From Planctomycetaceae bacterium (GTDB lineage: Bacteria; Planctomycetota; Planctomycetia; Planctomycetales; Planctomycetaceae), in NCBI GenBank assembly GCA_020638955.1, contig JACKHO010000001.1, forward strand, positions 558,001 to 622,000: a stretch of 64,000 nucleotides of DNA. The letters are read 5' to 3'. The notes under the pieces were generated by a model. It was not told the DNA's origin and did not search any database. It saw only the letters and a program-made list of their open reading frames with translations. The first letter of the stretch is position 1. Every line of letters begins with the position of its first letter. The position numbers and the translations under genes were made by a program. Below, one piece after another: positions 1 through 8,218 of the stretch.

Positions 1-244
1 CTTCGATTTCCATGCCACGGAAATCCAGAGAAATGACATTCCCTTCCGGATTCTGCTTGAGGGCAACCCCCATCCGACGGTACGCATCCGCCGAGCCAGG
101 ACTGTCCGGCGGAATGTACTCACCCTGCTCGGTTGTCGCGCGCGGTTCGGGTGGCGGTGTGTCGTCTTCGACGTCACTAACGCAACCGACAAACAGCAGC
201 GGTAAAAACAGCAACAGGGATGTGAGCTTGAGCGATTCGTTCAT
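1..244 (-). CDS. Lipoprotein, N-terminal part (runs off the window)
   Basis: Reading the minus strand from an ATG at 244 gives an open frame to the window edge, about 81 residues. It starts with a short basic stretch and a hydrophobic core and reaches a lipobox (LFVGC, Cys at about residue 21), so the product should be exported and lipid-anchored. The mature part begins acidic and Pro-rich and ends in a segment (NVISLDFRGMEI) that resembles the first strand of leucine-rich repeats in planctomycete secreted proteins; that family assignment is a guess from one strand. The stop codon lies outside the window, so length and function are unknown. Confidence 0.7.
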   Translation of the reverse strand, partial: MNESLKLTSLLLFLPLLFVGCVSDVEDDTPPPEPRATTEQGEYIPPDSPGSADAYRRMGVALKQNPEGNVISLDFRGMEIE

Positions 245-338
245 TGTCTGTTTCTGATGAGGGAATGTTCGTTTTAGTTCAATTCAGGTTGCGGCAACGG
301 CAAATGCACTACAAAGAATCCTCGCAGATCCGGCCGGA

Positions 339-956
339 CTACTCAATGAGTTCGGCCTTGCACAACGACAAAATGGTATTCACCAGCGACTTTAGCTCCG
401 AGCAGGCATTGATTGCCACCGTCAGGTCTTCTCCCTCCAGGATTCGACCGGCATCAACCGTCTTCTTGTACGATTTTGTCTTTGATCCCGTGCGGTAGAC
501 GTCCGCCAAGCGATACGCGGGAGGATTGCCATGATTGACCGTTTCAGGATTCTTGCCGGGGACCGTTTTGTTACTGCCCGTCAGCTTTTGAATCTTACTC
601 CAGTACGGCAGCAGCCACGCTTCAAAGTCATGCAGAGCCACGTGAGGATGAAAACGCTCCTCTTTGCCGACCCATTCGCGCATCTTTCGCTTGGCGTCAT
701 CCGCAGTTTCAAATTCAGGTGGGGCTGAGCCCGTGTAGACGTCTGTTATGGCAATGACAGCATTGGCTGGTCGCTTGCGGTCCTTTATCAACTGTTCAAC
801 AACTCTTTTGAGTTTCGCTTCCGTGGGAATTCGACCATTGAATGGGATGAATTGCAGACTCGGCATTTTGCCCGGCAGCTTCGTTTGGAGAAACTCATTC
901 AATTTCTGCTTGAAGGCCGTTTCTGTCTTACCTTCGACGATGATGGCAATTCTCAC
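339..956 (-). CDS. DUF4276 family protein (TOPRIM/RloB-like partner of ATPase)
   Basis: About 205 residues. The start is a GTG at 956 whose last bases overlap the TGA stop of the upstream ATPase (GTGA), preceded by a strong GGAGGT; a longer in-frame start at 989 has no such support. The N-terminus MRIAIIVEGKTE carries the VEGKTE signature (residues 7-12) and a later HDFEAWLL segment (109-116) is typical of DUF4276; ITDVY (70-74) sits where a second acidic motif of a TOPRIM-like fold would lie. Known family context: DUF4276 and related RloB/DUF4435 proteins are often encoded beside OLD/ABC-type ATPases, some in abortive-infection systems such as PARIS or AbiL. A nuclease role here is inference. 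Overlap with the ATPase gene implies coupled translation in fixed ratio. Confidence 0.8.
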   Translation of the reverse strand: MRIAIIVEGKTETAFKQKLNEFLQTKLPGKMPSLQFIPFNGRIPTEAKLKRVVEQLIKDRKRPANAVIAITDVYTGSAPPEFETADDAKRKMREWVGKEERFHPHVALHDFEAWLLPYWSKIQKLTGSNKTVPGKNPETVNHGNPPAYRLADVYRTGSKTKSYKKTVDAGRILEGEDLTVAINACSELKSLVNTILSLCKAELIE

Positions 957-2212
957 TGAGCCCGACCTCCGAGTATTCCCATGCTCCACAATTCATCCAT
1001 GGAGTAGTCTTTGAGCCACTCATCCAAATCGAGTTCACTCCCTCGCACCATTTCCACGGCGCCGGTGTCCAGCATATTCATGGCGACAACTTCGTCCGGC
1101 TTCAAATGCCGCACGAGTCGGTCAGAATGTGTGGCGACAATAAGCTGCGTCCGCTGCGAGGCTTCTCGGAACAGTTCCGCCAGAATCGCCAGCAATTCCG
1201 GATGCAAACTCACTTCCGGTTCGTCAATCATGGTCAGTGCGGGAAGGCCCGGGCTGTAGAGCAGCGTCACCAGCCAGAGAAAACGCAACGTTCCCTCTGA
1301 GAGTTGGTGCATGTAGAACGGCTCTTTACTGGTCTTGTCCTTCCAGGTCATAGCCAACAGACCAGCCGCAACAGGTGGAAAACCCAACCGCTCAAAATTG
1401 GGGAATCCTGCACGCAGCGCTGCTTGAACTGCTTCGAAATCATCAGGCTGATTTTCTCGCATGCCGTAGAGACATGAGGCGAGATGTTCGCCATTCGTTC
1501 CTGGCGAATTGACGGTCTTCAACTGCTGCGGCATTCGGATCGGCGAATTTCCGTTCACGTCGATCACGCCGTATTTACCCTGCCCCCAGAGGCTATGGCC
1601 AAGCGAATCAGTCATGATCGAATACTTAAGTGACTGAATTGCGGCGTCTCGCTTCTTGGGAATGTCACTGTCTCCCCATTCCTCGTAACGCGTTAAATCT
1701 GCTGATGGCCCGGCGAACGCGGATTCAAGCGGGGAGACACTTCCATGTGGCAAGGTAGAGACGCTTCTGGTTGGGTTGCCGTCGCTGTCGTATTTGAGGC
1801 TTGATACCTTCTCTAGGTCGCGACGAATGATGTCCTCTTCGACATCGCCACTTGAGGTGAGAACCTCCAAGAATTCATTGCTCACTTGGTATGAAGTGAA
1901 AATGCATCGCACCTCGAGCCCGTAGCGGAGAGTTCGCTTTCCGTAGCCAGGGGAAAAAAGCAATGAAAAGCCTATGCGATCTATTTTTGGGTGAGAACTC
2001 AGATTTGAAGCAAGGGTTGATGCGCCACCAAAATCGCCGAATGCACTGGCAAGCTCACCTTGTACCGATGCCCCCAACAGCGAAAACACATCCAGGAGCG
2101 ATGTCTTCCCACAACCGTTCGCTCCAATCAACACGTTCAGCGGTTTGAGGGGGAGGTTGACGTCGACGAGTCGGCGGAAGCCCTGGATGTGAATGCGTTC
2201 GAAGGTGCTCAT
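953..2212 (-). CDS. ABC/AAA-type ATPase (AAA_21, OLD/SMC-like)
   Basis: 419 residues. The Walker A motif GANGCGKTS is at 30-38, an ABC-signature-like LSEGT at 304-308, Walker B LTMIDEPE at 326-333 and the switch histidine in ATHSD at 360-364, the order seen in SMC/OLD-like ABC ATPases. The middle (about 60-300) is a long lineage-specific insert likely to form the partner- or trigger-binding arm. The ATG lies 3 bases after the ileS stop and the 3' end overlaps the DUF4276 start by 4 bases, so all three genes look like one transcript. ATPases of this type paired with TOPRIM-like proteins act in several phage-defence systems; here that role is inferred from family and pairing only. Confidence 0.88.
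   Translation of the reverse strand: MSTFERIHIQGFRRLVDVNLPLKPLNVLIGANGCGKTSLLDVFSLLGASVQGELASAFGDFGGASTLASNLSSHPKIDRIGFSLLFSPGYGKRTLRYGLEVRCIFTSYQVSNEFLEVLTSSGDVEEDIIRRDLEKVSSLKYDSDGNPTRSVSTLPHGSVSPLESAFAGPSADLTRYEEWGDSDIPKKRDAAIQSLKYSIMTDSLGHSLWGQGKYGVIDVNGNSPIRMPQQLKTVNSPGTNGEHLASCLYGMRENQPDDFEAVQAALRAGFPNFERLGFPPVAAGLLAMTWKDKTSKEPFYMHQLSEGTLRFLWLVTLLYSPGLPALTMIDEPEVSLHPELLAILAELFREASQRTQLIVATHSDRLVRHLKPDEVVAMNMLDTGAVEMVRGSELDLDEWLKDYSMDELWSMGILGGRAQ
965..970 (-). promoter_or_regulatory. Ribosome binding site fixing the DUF4276 start
   Basis: The minus strand reads GGAGGT eight bases before GTG at 956, inside the last codons of the ATPase gene. It is a near-perfect Shine-Dalgarno sequence and decides between the GTG and the longer start at 989. 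Confidence 0.75.
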
Positions 2213-2215
2213 CGA

Positions 2216-5200
2216 TCACACTCCTGCTTGAATGGACAACTGCACCTGCACGCCACCCACGCTGACAGATTTGCCGCCGTTGCCGTCGGCGAGCTGCTGG
2301 ATGCCATTGGCGCGGGTTTCGGTCAGGATGAGGCTTTCCCATTCGGTGAGCATGGTTGTCAGGTTCTCGGTGGAGTCGGCGGACCACTGAATTGTAATCC
2401 GGTCATTCTCTTCGAGTTGGGTGTCCTTACGCAATTGCTGAATGTGTCGAATGAGATCGCGGGCCATCCCTTCCCGTTCCAATTCGGGCGTCAGGCTGGT
2501 GGACAGGGCGACCTGAATGCCGTCTGCGTCAGCACTCGCCCAGTCACTGGCCTGCTGCACGCTGACCATGACATCGACAGGATCAAGTGTTACCTCATTC
2601 CCTTGAATGTCCACGGTGACCGACTCCCCACTCCGCAGCGGAGCGAGCAGCGCACCATCCAGCTCGGGTAGTGCTGTCCGCAACAACTGGAGCAACTTGC
2701 CGTACTTCGGGCCGAGAGTCTTCAGGTTCGGCTTGTAGGCGTAGCTCACCAGATCGTCGAGGTTCTCCGCACGGGCGACTTGTTTAACGTTGAGTTCATC
2801 GGCAATGACATCGGCGTACTGTTCGAGCGCTTCCGCCTCTGCTGCATCACGGCAGGCGAATCGCAACTCCGCCAGCGGTTGACGCACGCGCAGTTCTGCG
2901 GTTTCACGCAGTCGGTGTCCCAATCGCACGAGTGTCTGCACGAGAGCAGTACGACCGTTGAGGGCCAAATCGACTTCGCCGGACTCGAACGTCGGGAACT
3001 TGCAGAGGTGGACCGAATCGGGTGCTGAGGGATCCACACTCACCACGAGGTTCTGGTACATCCTTTCGGTAAGGAACGGGATGCATGGCGCGAGCAGTTT
3101 GGTCATGGTGACCAGCACGTCGTACAGGCTCTGGTATGCGGCGAGTTTGTCCTGATCCCATTCGCTCGCTGCTGCTCCGTCTTCACGGGGACGCCAGAAC
3201 CGGCGGCGGTTGCGTCTGATGTACCAGTTCGACAGGTCATCAATGAAGACCTTCGCCGCTTCCATGAAGGTGGCGGTGTCGAATTTCTTGAAGCTCTCAT
3301 GGGCAATGGTCGTCAACTCGCGGACGCGGGAGACAATCCAGCGGTCGATTTCTGGTCGCTCGGCCAGCGGCACTTCCGGCAGTGCGGGATCAAATCCATC
3401 GAGGGCGGCGTAATTCACGAAGAAGGCGTAGCTGTTCCACAGCGGAATGAGCACCATGCGGCGAATGTCGTCGGCAGGCGTGCTGGTGACCTTACAGGTC
3501 GGCAATCCTTCTTTCGTCTCACTGATGGGGCCGTCCACTGTCTGCAGCGTGACCGGTTCCTCAGCATGACGCAGACCGAACCGCAAATCGGTCGCGGGAT
3601 TCTGGGCACAGTACATCCAGCGGAGCGTGTCGACCCCCAACTGCTCGGCCGCTTCCTCGAACCAGATTGCCGTTCCGTCCGACTTGTGCATTGGCTTGCC
3701 GTGCTCGTTCATGACGAGCCGGTGGCCGAGCAGGTTTTTGAACGGCTTCTTCTGTTCCGGTTCATCGGTCTCGTCGTACCGCATCATGGTGGCGAGCGAG
3801 AGCATGGAGTAGAACCAGTTGCGGAACTGGCCGGGGAAACACTCCGTCACCAAATCGGCGGGGAACCACTCGGACCACGACTCTTTGTCATGGTTGTAGT
3901 GCATGGTCGAAAACGGCACGATTCCCGCATCCAGCCACGGATTCCCCACGTCCTCAATTCGTTCCAAAACAGCGCCGGTCTTCTCGCTCTTGATTTTGAC
4001 CTTATCGATCCAGGGACGATGCGGCGTGTGCCCTTCAAACTCATCCCAGCCTTCAACGGCCCGTTCTTTCAGCTCGGCCAGCGAGCCCATGACTTCGAAG
4101 TCCGTGGGATCATCGGGATTCACCCAAATCGGCAGTGCCAGCCCCCAGAAGCGTTTCTTGGAAATCATCCAGTCCCGCATGGTGGTGAGCCATTCAATTT
4201 CCCGCTCCTGCCCCTGAATGGACTCCGGCAGCCAGTTAATGCACTTGGTGACTTCCTTGATTTCATCCCGCCAGTCCATGTTGATGAACCACTCATCCAC
4301 CAGCCGGAACACCAGCTCATCCCCCGTCCGCCAGCAGTGGGGATAAATGTGAGGATACGTTTCCACATAAACGAGCAGCCCCTTCTCCTTCAGCGACTCA
4401 AACACCATCTCCGCCGTTTCCGGTGCGATGGCTTCTTCGCCAGTGAACGGGCCAAAGCCATCGAGGTAACGCCCATCTTCCCCCAAAGGAGCGATGACCG
4501 GCAGACCTGCCTCGACGCCGATTTTATGATCGATGTCACCGCAACCCGGAGCACTGTGAACAATCCCGGTACCCTCACCGGCGACGACGTTGGCGTTCCC
4601 TTTATTATCGCGACCGCCATCGATGATACGATGTGCGTCAGACCCACTACGCTTTGGAATTAGATCCAGGTCGGAAGCGATTTGCTTTAGCCCCTGATAA
4701 AGCCGAGACCGAAGTTCATTCACGAGTCCCTTCTTCGTGGTTCTTTCGATGGGATCAACGGTTTCCCAATCGCTAAGAGTAGCCCAAAGTTCGCTGGCTC
4801 CGAGTTTCGACGTTGTCAGGTTGAACGTGTTTTGCGCCCAATGTTCCGCCAACTTCATCAAAGAACAGAATGACGAATACTCTTGATGATTAACGAATGT
4901 GACGCCGTAGTTACTGAGCTTCGCTTTCGCGTGTTGCAGTCCACCGTCAAAATTCCAATCCGGACCAATCGTTCCGTCGACATTCGCGTACCTGAGAAGC
5001 TCACGGATGTGGCCAATGAAGACATTGATTTCAGCTACGATCATTCCGGCGACAGCAACTGCGTATGCGAGATTCATTTGATGCTGCTGATCGGCAACTT
5101 CGCCGGCCGCGACCATCTTTTCGATGTCACCCCATTGAATGACGCTTAGGTCTTTCGCTCTGCGCGCAAGTTCCTCGACGTCTTGCGCGAAACCTTTCTC

Positions 5201-6502
5201 AAGTGCCTCTTGAATGTCGACCTTGGATTGATAATACGGATCGCACTTCCAAAATGATCTCGATACAGCGGATTCTCGCGGCATATGTGCATCGATTGGA
5301 TCGTAGGGAGGTTTTGAATGTGGAAAGCCGCCGGACGCATTCTGAGCTTTCAACTCATCAAACGGCCCCTGATACCGCCAGCCAACCATCTCGGCGCCTT
5401 TCAGTTCGCCGACCACTTCATAGCCCCCCTGCTCTTTGAAGATTTGGGAAATCGTCTTCAGCTTGCCAACCCCTTCCGGCCAGCCCCATTCAGGACGCCC
5501 AAACCCTTCCTTGAATTCCTTCTCCAACCGCTGGAAGTTGAGGTTCTCCTTGGCGAAGTAGTAAACGGCCCCGTCCTTGTTCGCCCGGAGTTTGATGTAA
5601 TCCAGGTCGGGATTGACCATGCAGGCGACGTTGGATGTGAGGGTCCAGGGAGTGGTGGTCCAAATGAGTAAGAACTCATTGGTCGAAGGTTGAAGGTCTA
5701 AGGTTGAACGTTCCTCACCTTCGACCTCCCTCAAGATCGGAAACCTCACAAAACACGACTTGTGCGTCGTCAACTTCCGACCATCAGCCACTTCCATTTG
5801 CGAATACGCACTACCGCCACGACCGCTCCAGGGCATGACGTCATGCCCCATGTACACCTTCTTACGGTCGAAGCACTTCTTCAGAAACGTCCAGATTGTC
5901 TCATTGTTCTCCGTCGAGAACGTAAAGTAGCTTCCGCCCCACTTGGGATTGCCGAGCTGAGCCGTCAGTTCTTCAGCGGTACCTTCTGCTTCCACCCCCT
6001 TCGGCGTGCGCAGCGTGATTTTGTCGTCGCGGCCAATGTGTGCTGACAGCTTGCGGAGTTCGTCGGGACTATCCCATTCCATCCAATAGCCGAGACGAAT
6101 GGACTGCTCCGTCTGACGCGCGGCGAATTTCAGCACGCGTTTCTTGCACTCGTAGACGAACTTATCGATGCCGTGCTCGGTAATGGCGGCCTTGGTGCCG
6201 AGCTTCATTTCCTTTTCGACTTCCACTTCGACCCACAGCCCCTGGCAATCGAATCCGTTCTGGTACCGCTGCTCGTGGCCGTTCATCGCCCAGTAGCGCT
6301 GGAAGACGTCTTTATAGGTGCGTCCCCACGCGTGGTGGACGCCCATGGGGTTGTTCGCAGTAATGGGACCGTCGAGGAACGACCACTTGGGTCCGCCCGC
6401 GTTCTGACGAATGAGTCGCTGGAACACATCCCGCTCCTGCCACAGGCGGAGCATGTCATGTTCCCCTTCCACAAACCGCGACTCATCAACACGTTGAAAC
6501 AT
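2216..6502 (-). CDS. ileS: Isoleucyl-tRNA synthetase with large editing-domain insertion
   Basis: Charges tRNA-Ile with isoleucine. Starting at MFQRVDESRF (ATG at 6502; a longer frame to 6565 adds an unlikely leader), it has 1428 residues, far above the usual 900-1100. The class I signature appears as NPMGVHH (51-57) and the KMSKS site as MHKSDG (938-943). The editing domain has TTTPWTLTS (282-290) and GTGIVHSAPGCG (644-655). Between QGPFDEL (378-384) and HRIIDGG (624-630), normally some tens of residues apart, there are about 230 extra residues, mostly helix-like, without intein motifs and by eye more A+T-rich in DNA. Zinc-site cysteines are not obvious. The anticodon-binding domain and a DUF5915-like C-terminus follow. 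It is first gene of the operon with the ATPase and DUF4276 genes. Confidence 0.93.
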   Translation of the reverse strand: MFQRVDESRFVEGEHDMLRLWQERDVFQRLIRQNAGGPKWSFLDGPITANNPMGVHHAWGRTYKDVFQRYWAMNGHEQRYQNGFDCQGLWVEVEVEKEMKLGTKAAITEHGIDKFVYECKKRVLKFAARQTEQSIRLGYWMEWDSPDELRKLSAHIGRDDKITLRTPKGVEAEGTAEELTAQLGNPKWGGSYFTFSTENNETIWTFLKKCFDRKKVYMGHDVMPWSGRGGSAYSQMEVADGRKLTTHKSCFVRFPILREVEGEERSTLDLQPSTNEFLLIWTTTPWTLTSNVACMVNPDLDYIKLRANKDGAVYYFAKENLNFQRLEKEFKEGFGRPEWGWPEGVGKLKTISQIFKEQGGYEVVGELKGAEMVGWRYQGPFDELKAQNASGGFPHSKPPYDPIDAHMPRESAVSRSFWKCDPYYQSKVDIQEALEKGFAQDVEELARRAKDLSVIQWGDIEKMVAAGEVADQQHQMNLAYAVAVAGMIVAEINVFIGHIRELLRYANVDGTIGPDWNFDGGLQHAKAKLSNYGVTFVNHQEYSSFCSLMKLAEHWAQNTFNLTTSKLGASELWATLSDWETVDPIERTTKKGLVNELRSRLYQGLKQIASDLDLIPKRSGSDAHRIIDGGRDNKGNANVVAGEGTGIVHSAPGCGDIDHKIGVEAGLPVIAPLGEDGRYLDGFGPFTGEEAIAPETAEMVFESLKEKGLLVYVETYPHIYPHCWRTGDELVFRLVDEWFINMDWRDEIKEVTKCINWLPESIQGQEREIEWLTTMRDWMISKKRFWGLALPIWVNPDDPTDFEVMGSLAELKERAVEGWDEFEGHTPHRPWIDKVKIKSEKTGAVLERIEDVGNPWLDAGIVPFSTMHYNHDKESWSEWFPADLVTECFPGQFRNWFYSMLSLATMMRYDETDEPEQKKPFKNLLGHRLVMNEHGKPMHKSDGTAIWFEEAAEQLGVDTLRWMYCAQNPATDLRFGLRHAEEPVTLQTVDGPISETKEGLPTCKVTSTPADDIRRMVLIPLWNSYAFFVNYAALDGFDPALPEVPLAERPEIDRWIVSRVRELTTIAHESFKKFDTATFMEAAKVFIDDLSNWYIRRNRRRFWRPREDGAAASEWDQDKLAAYQSLYDVLVTMTKLLAPCIPFLTERMYQNLVVSVDPSAPDSVHLCKFPTFESGEVDLALNGRTALVQTLVRLGHRLRETAELRVRQPLAELRFACRDAAEAEALEQYADVIADELNVKQVARAENLDDLVSYAYKPNLKTLGPKYGKLLQLLRTALPELDGALLAPLRSGESVTVDIQGNEVTLDPVDVMVSVQQASDWASADADGIQVALSTSLTPELEREGMARDLIRHIQQLRKDTQLEENDRITIQWSADSTENLTTMLTEWESLILTETRANGIQQLADGNGGKSVSVGGVQVQLSIQAGV

Positions 6503-6843
6503 TTTCGTTCGTCCAAATCCAATAGAATTCCTACCGACATGCCGATTCCACCGACACGCCCCCACACGGGGAAGCGAGCATATTCGAAGATTAGCCGAAA
6601 AGTTGCAAATGCCCGGGGGATTCGTCCTTCAAACATTGGATTGGACATCCCTTCCATCGTGATCCCTGGAGAAAAGATTTTGAAACGCAGAGAACGCCGA
6701 GTTCGCAGAGGGAGAGTTGGGAATCTCTTGACTTCTCAGCGTACCCCGCGACCTCGGCATTTCTCGAAAGTAGATGAGTTGCTGATTGTTTCGTGCATGG
6801 GCATCATGTCATTGTGGAGTTGGCCCTCTCAGCGGGATTTCTG
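6503..6843. other. Intergenic region between ileS and GxxExxY gene
   Basis: This divergent spacer of about 340 bases should hold the ileS promoter. No T-box leader or clear sigma-70 promoter could be recognised. Its one clear structure is the left arm of the inverted repeat at 6677-6710. Confidence 0.5.
6677..6710 (+). repeat. Left inverted-repeat arm (34 bp)
   Basis: Pairs with 7274-7307 with a single mismatch. It contains three degenerate 9-base purine-rich units. It lies about 130 bases upstream of the GxxExxY start. Confidence 0.85.
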
Positions 6844-7230
6844 ATGCATATTGACGAATTGACTTCGACAATCATTGGTGCAGCGATCAAGGTGCATCGC
6901 TCGCTGGGGCCGGGGCTGCTGGAGTCAGCCTATGTGGCCTGCCTCGCCTACGAACTGCAACAGCGGGGGATTCAGGTAAGAACAGAGGTCTCGATCCCCG
7001 TCATTTACGAGGGAGTTCAATTAGATTGCGGTTTTCGTGCTGATTTGATTGTGGCCGACCAGGTCATTGTCGAATGCAAAGCCAAGGAAAATATCCATCC
7101 CGTCGACAAAGCCCAGGTACTGTCTCATTTGCGGCTGACCAATCTTCAGGTTGGCCTGTTGATCAACTTCCATGAACTTGTCCTGAAAAATGGAATCAGC
7201 CGAATCGTCAACAACTACCAGGATGGGTAG
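6844..7230 (+). CDS. GxxExxY protein (PD-(D/E)XK nuclease-like)
   Basis: 128 residues from ATG at 6844 (a longer frame from 6793 is possible). The name motif appears as GLLESAY near residue 29-35, after the typical start IIGAAIKVHRSLGPG. A core FRADLIVADQVIVECKA supplies the D...ExK residues of the PD-(D/E)XK fold, followed by LSHLRLTNLQVGLLINF, also typical. Full length for the family (about 120-130). Its biological role is unknown; the fold suggests nucleic-acid cleavage or binding. The gene is the only cargo of a 34-bp inverted repeat element and sits apart from neighbouring operons. Family identity is sure; function is not. Confidence 0.88.
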   Translation: MHIDELTSTIIGAAIKVHRSLGPGLLESAYVACLAYELQQRGIQVRTEVSIPVIYEGVQLDCGFRADLIVADQVIVECKAKENIHPVDKAQVLSHLRLTNLQVGLLINFHELVLKNGISRIVNNYQDG

Positions 7231-7612
7231 ATCAGCCGCATTCGCGGCGGCGCATCAGCAATTCTCCCCTCCTCTCTGCGAACTCGGCGCTCTCTGCGTT
7301 TCAAAATACTCTTCTTTTGTGTGGCATGTGCATTACCGGTCGCAGCGGCATTGTCATTGACAACGGGGGAGTGCGGCAAATAACCTGAAGTTCCTCCAAA
7401 TGCCCACCTTACGTACGGCCTGCCTGAGTTCATTGTTCCAGACTGGAATTACGCCTTGGCGTAAACTCAACTCATTTTCAGTGAGATGACACCATGAAAG
7501 TTGCACCAGTTTGACTGGTGTGGTCGTTTCTTGTCGTTGTTTCGATGGGATACTTTGGAGGAGCCTTACGAGGTCTGCGAATGATTGTTCGAAACCATTC
7601 AGGAGATGCCTA
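7231..7612. other. Intergenic region with right repeat arm
   Basis: It holds the right arm of the inverted repeat (7274-7307) and the upstream region of the redox operon. No other structure or gene is evident. Confidence 0.5.
7274..7307 (-). repeat. Right inverted-repeat arm (34 bp)
   Basis: Reverse complement of 6677-6710 with one mismatch; it lies about 45 bases after the GxxExxY stop codon. Confidence 0.85.
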
Positions 7613-8173
7613 ATGCTTTGGGGACTTTTGTTCTCACGGGATGCCCGCCACTTGAGGATTGTGGTTTTCCTCATTGTGCTGGGAGGTGCTGGTGCCTTCT
7701 GGGTGCGTCAGCAACTCATTCCACCGACATATGGTGAGTTGGGCCAGTATCGAACTGCGGCGCTGGACGAGAACAAATCGCGTCCCATGCGGATTACAAC
7801 CGACGCCACCTGTCTGAAATGCCACGAGAGCGTGCACGAAGAGCGGATGGAATCACCCCACCAGGCGGTGGCCTGCATGCACTGTCACGGCATGGGGCAT
7901 GACCATATGGCTCAGGCCCTGCTGGCTCAGGACGATCCTAATCATGAAATTCCCGAAGCCGCTGAGTGGGATGGGAATTTCATGACCAAACTTGATTTGT
8001 TTGTCACACAGGATCGTGCGATTTGCCTGTCCTGCCATCAACGCGTGGTCGGTATGCCCGCATCCTTCCGCAGCATTGTCGTCGCGGAGCACCTGGACGA
8101 ACAGGGTGCCAGCGAGCCGAACGACAAGAACGTCTGTTTCGAATGCCACGAAGGTCACAGTCCCGGCCTGTAA
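7613..8173 (+). CDS. Membrane-anchored tetraheme cytochrome c
   Basis: 186 residues from ATG at 7613, preceded by AGGAGA. One N-terminal membrane helix (about 15-31) acts as an uncleaved anchor, so the rest is periplasmic. Four CxxCH haem sites are present at 67-71 (CLKCH), 88-92 (CMHCH), 138-142 (CLSCH) and 175-179 (CFECH), with several further histidines able to serve as distal ligands. It is first in an operon with a four-cluster iron-sulfur protein and an NrfD-type membrane protein. This order recalls NrfBCD, Qrc and alternative complex III modules that move electrons between the quinone pool and periplasmic carriers. No catalytic subunit (NrfA or molybdopterin protein) is adjacent. Confidence 0.85.
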   Translation: MLWGLLFSRDARHLRIVVFLIVLGGAGAFWVRQQLIPPTYGELGQYRTAALDENKSRPMRITTDATCLKCHESVHEERMESPHQAVACMHCHGMGHDHMAQALLAQDDPNHEIPEAAEWDGNFMTKLDLFVTQDRAICLSCHQRVVGMPASFRSIVVAEHLDEQGASEPNDKNVCFECHEGHSPGL

Positions 8174-8218
8174 GAGAGTCGCCAACGACTTGAAAGAACC
8201 CAACTGGAGAACAACGTC

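Larger units (their letters stand above)
6677..7307. mobile_element. Inverted-repeat element carrying a GxxExxY gene
   Basis: A 34-base arm at 6677-6710 and its reverse complement at 7274-7307 match at 33 of 34 positions and enclose the GxxExxY gene with little else. Each arm is made of degenerate 9-base units of the form CGCAGAGAA / CGCCGAGTT / CGCAGAGGG. The arrangement looks like a small cassette or mobile element of about 630 bases. No transposase is present and no target duplication was identified, so mobility would be in trans or past. A related arm pair without a gene lies at 37991-38080. Confidence 0.6.

Noticed and set aside
3299..4663. 454-codon plus-strand frame inside ileS
   Set aside because: It lies antisense to conserved synthetase sequence and has no recognisable pattern.
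4637..5331. Intein in IleRS
   Set aside because: The edges lack the Cys/Ser start, the internal splicing blocks and the terminal His-Asn plus Cys/Ser/Thr of inteins.
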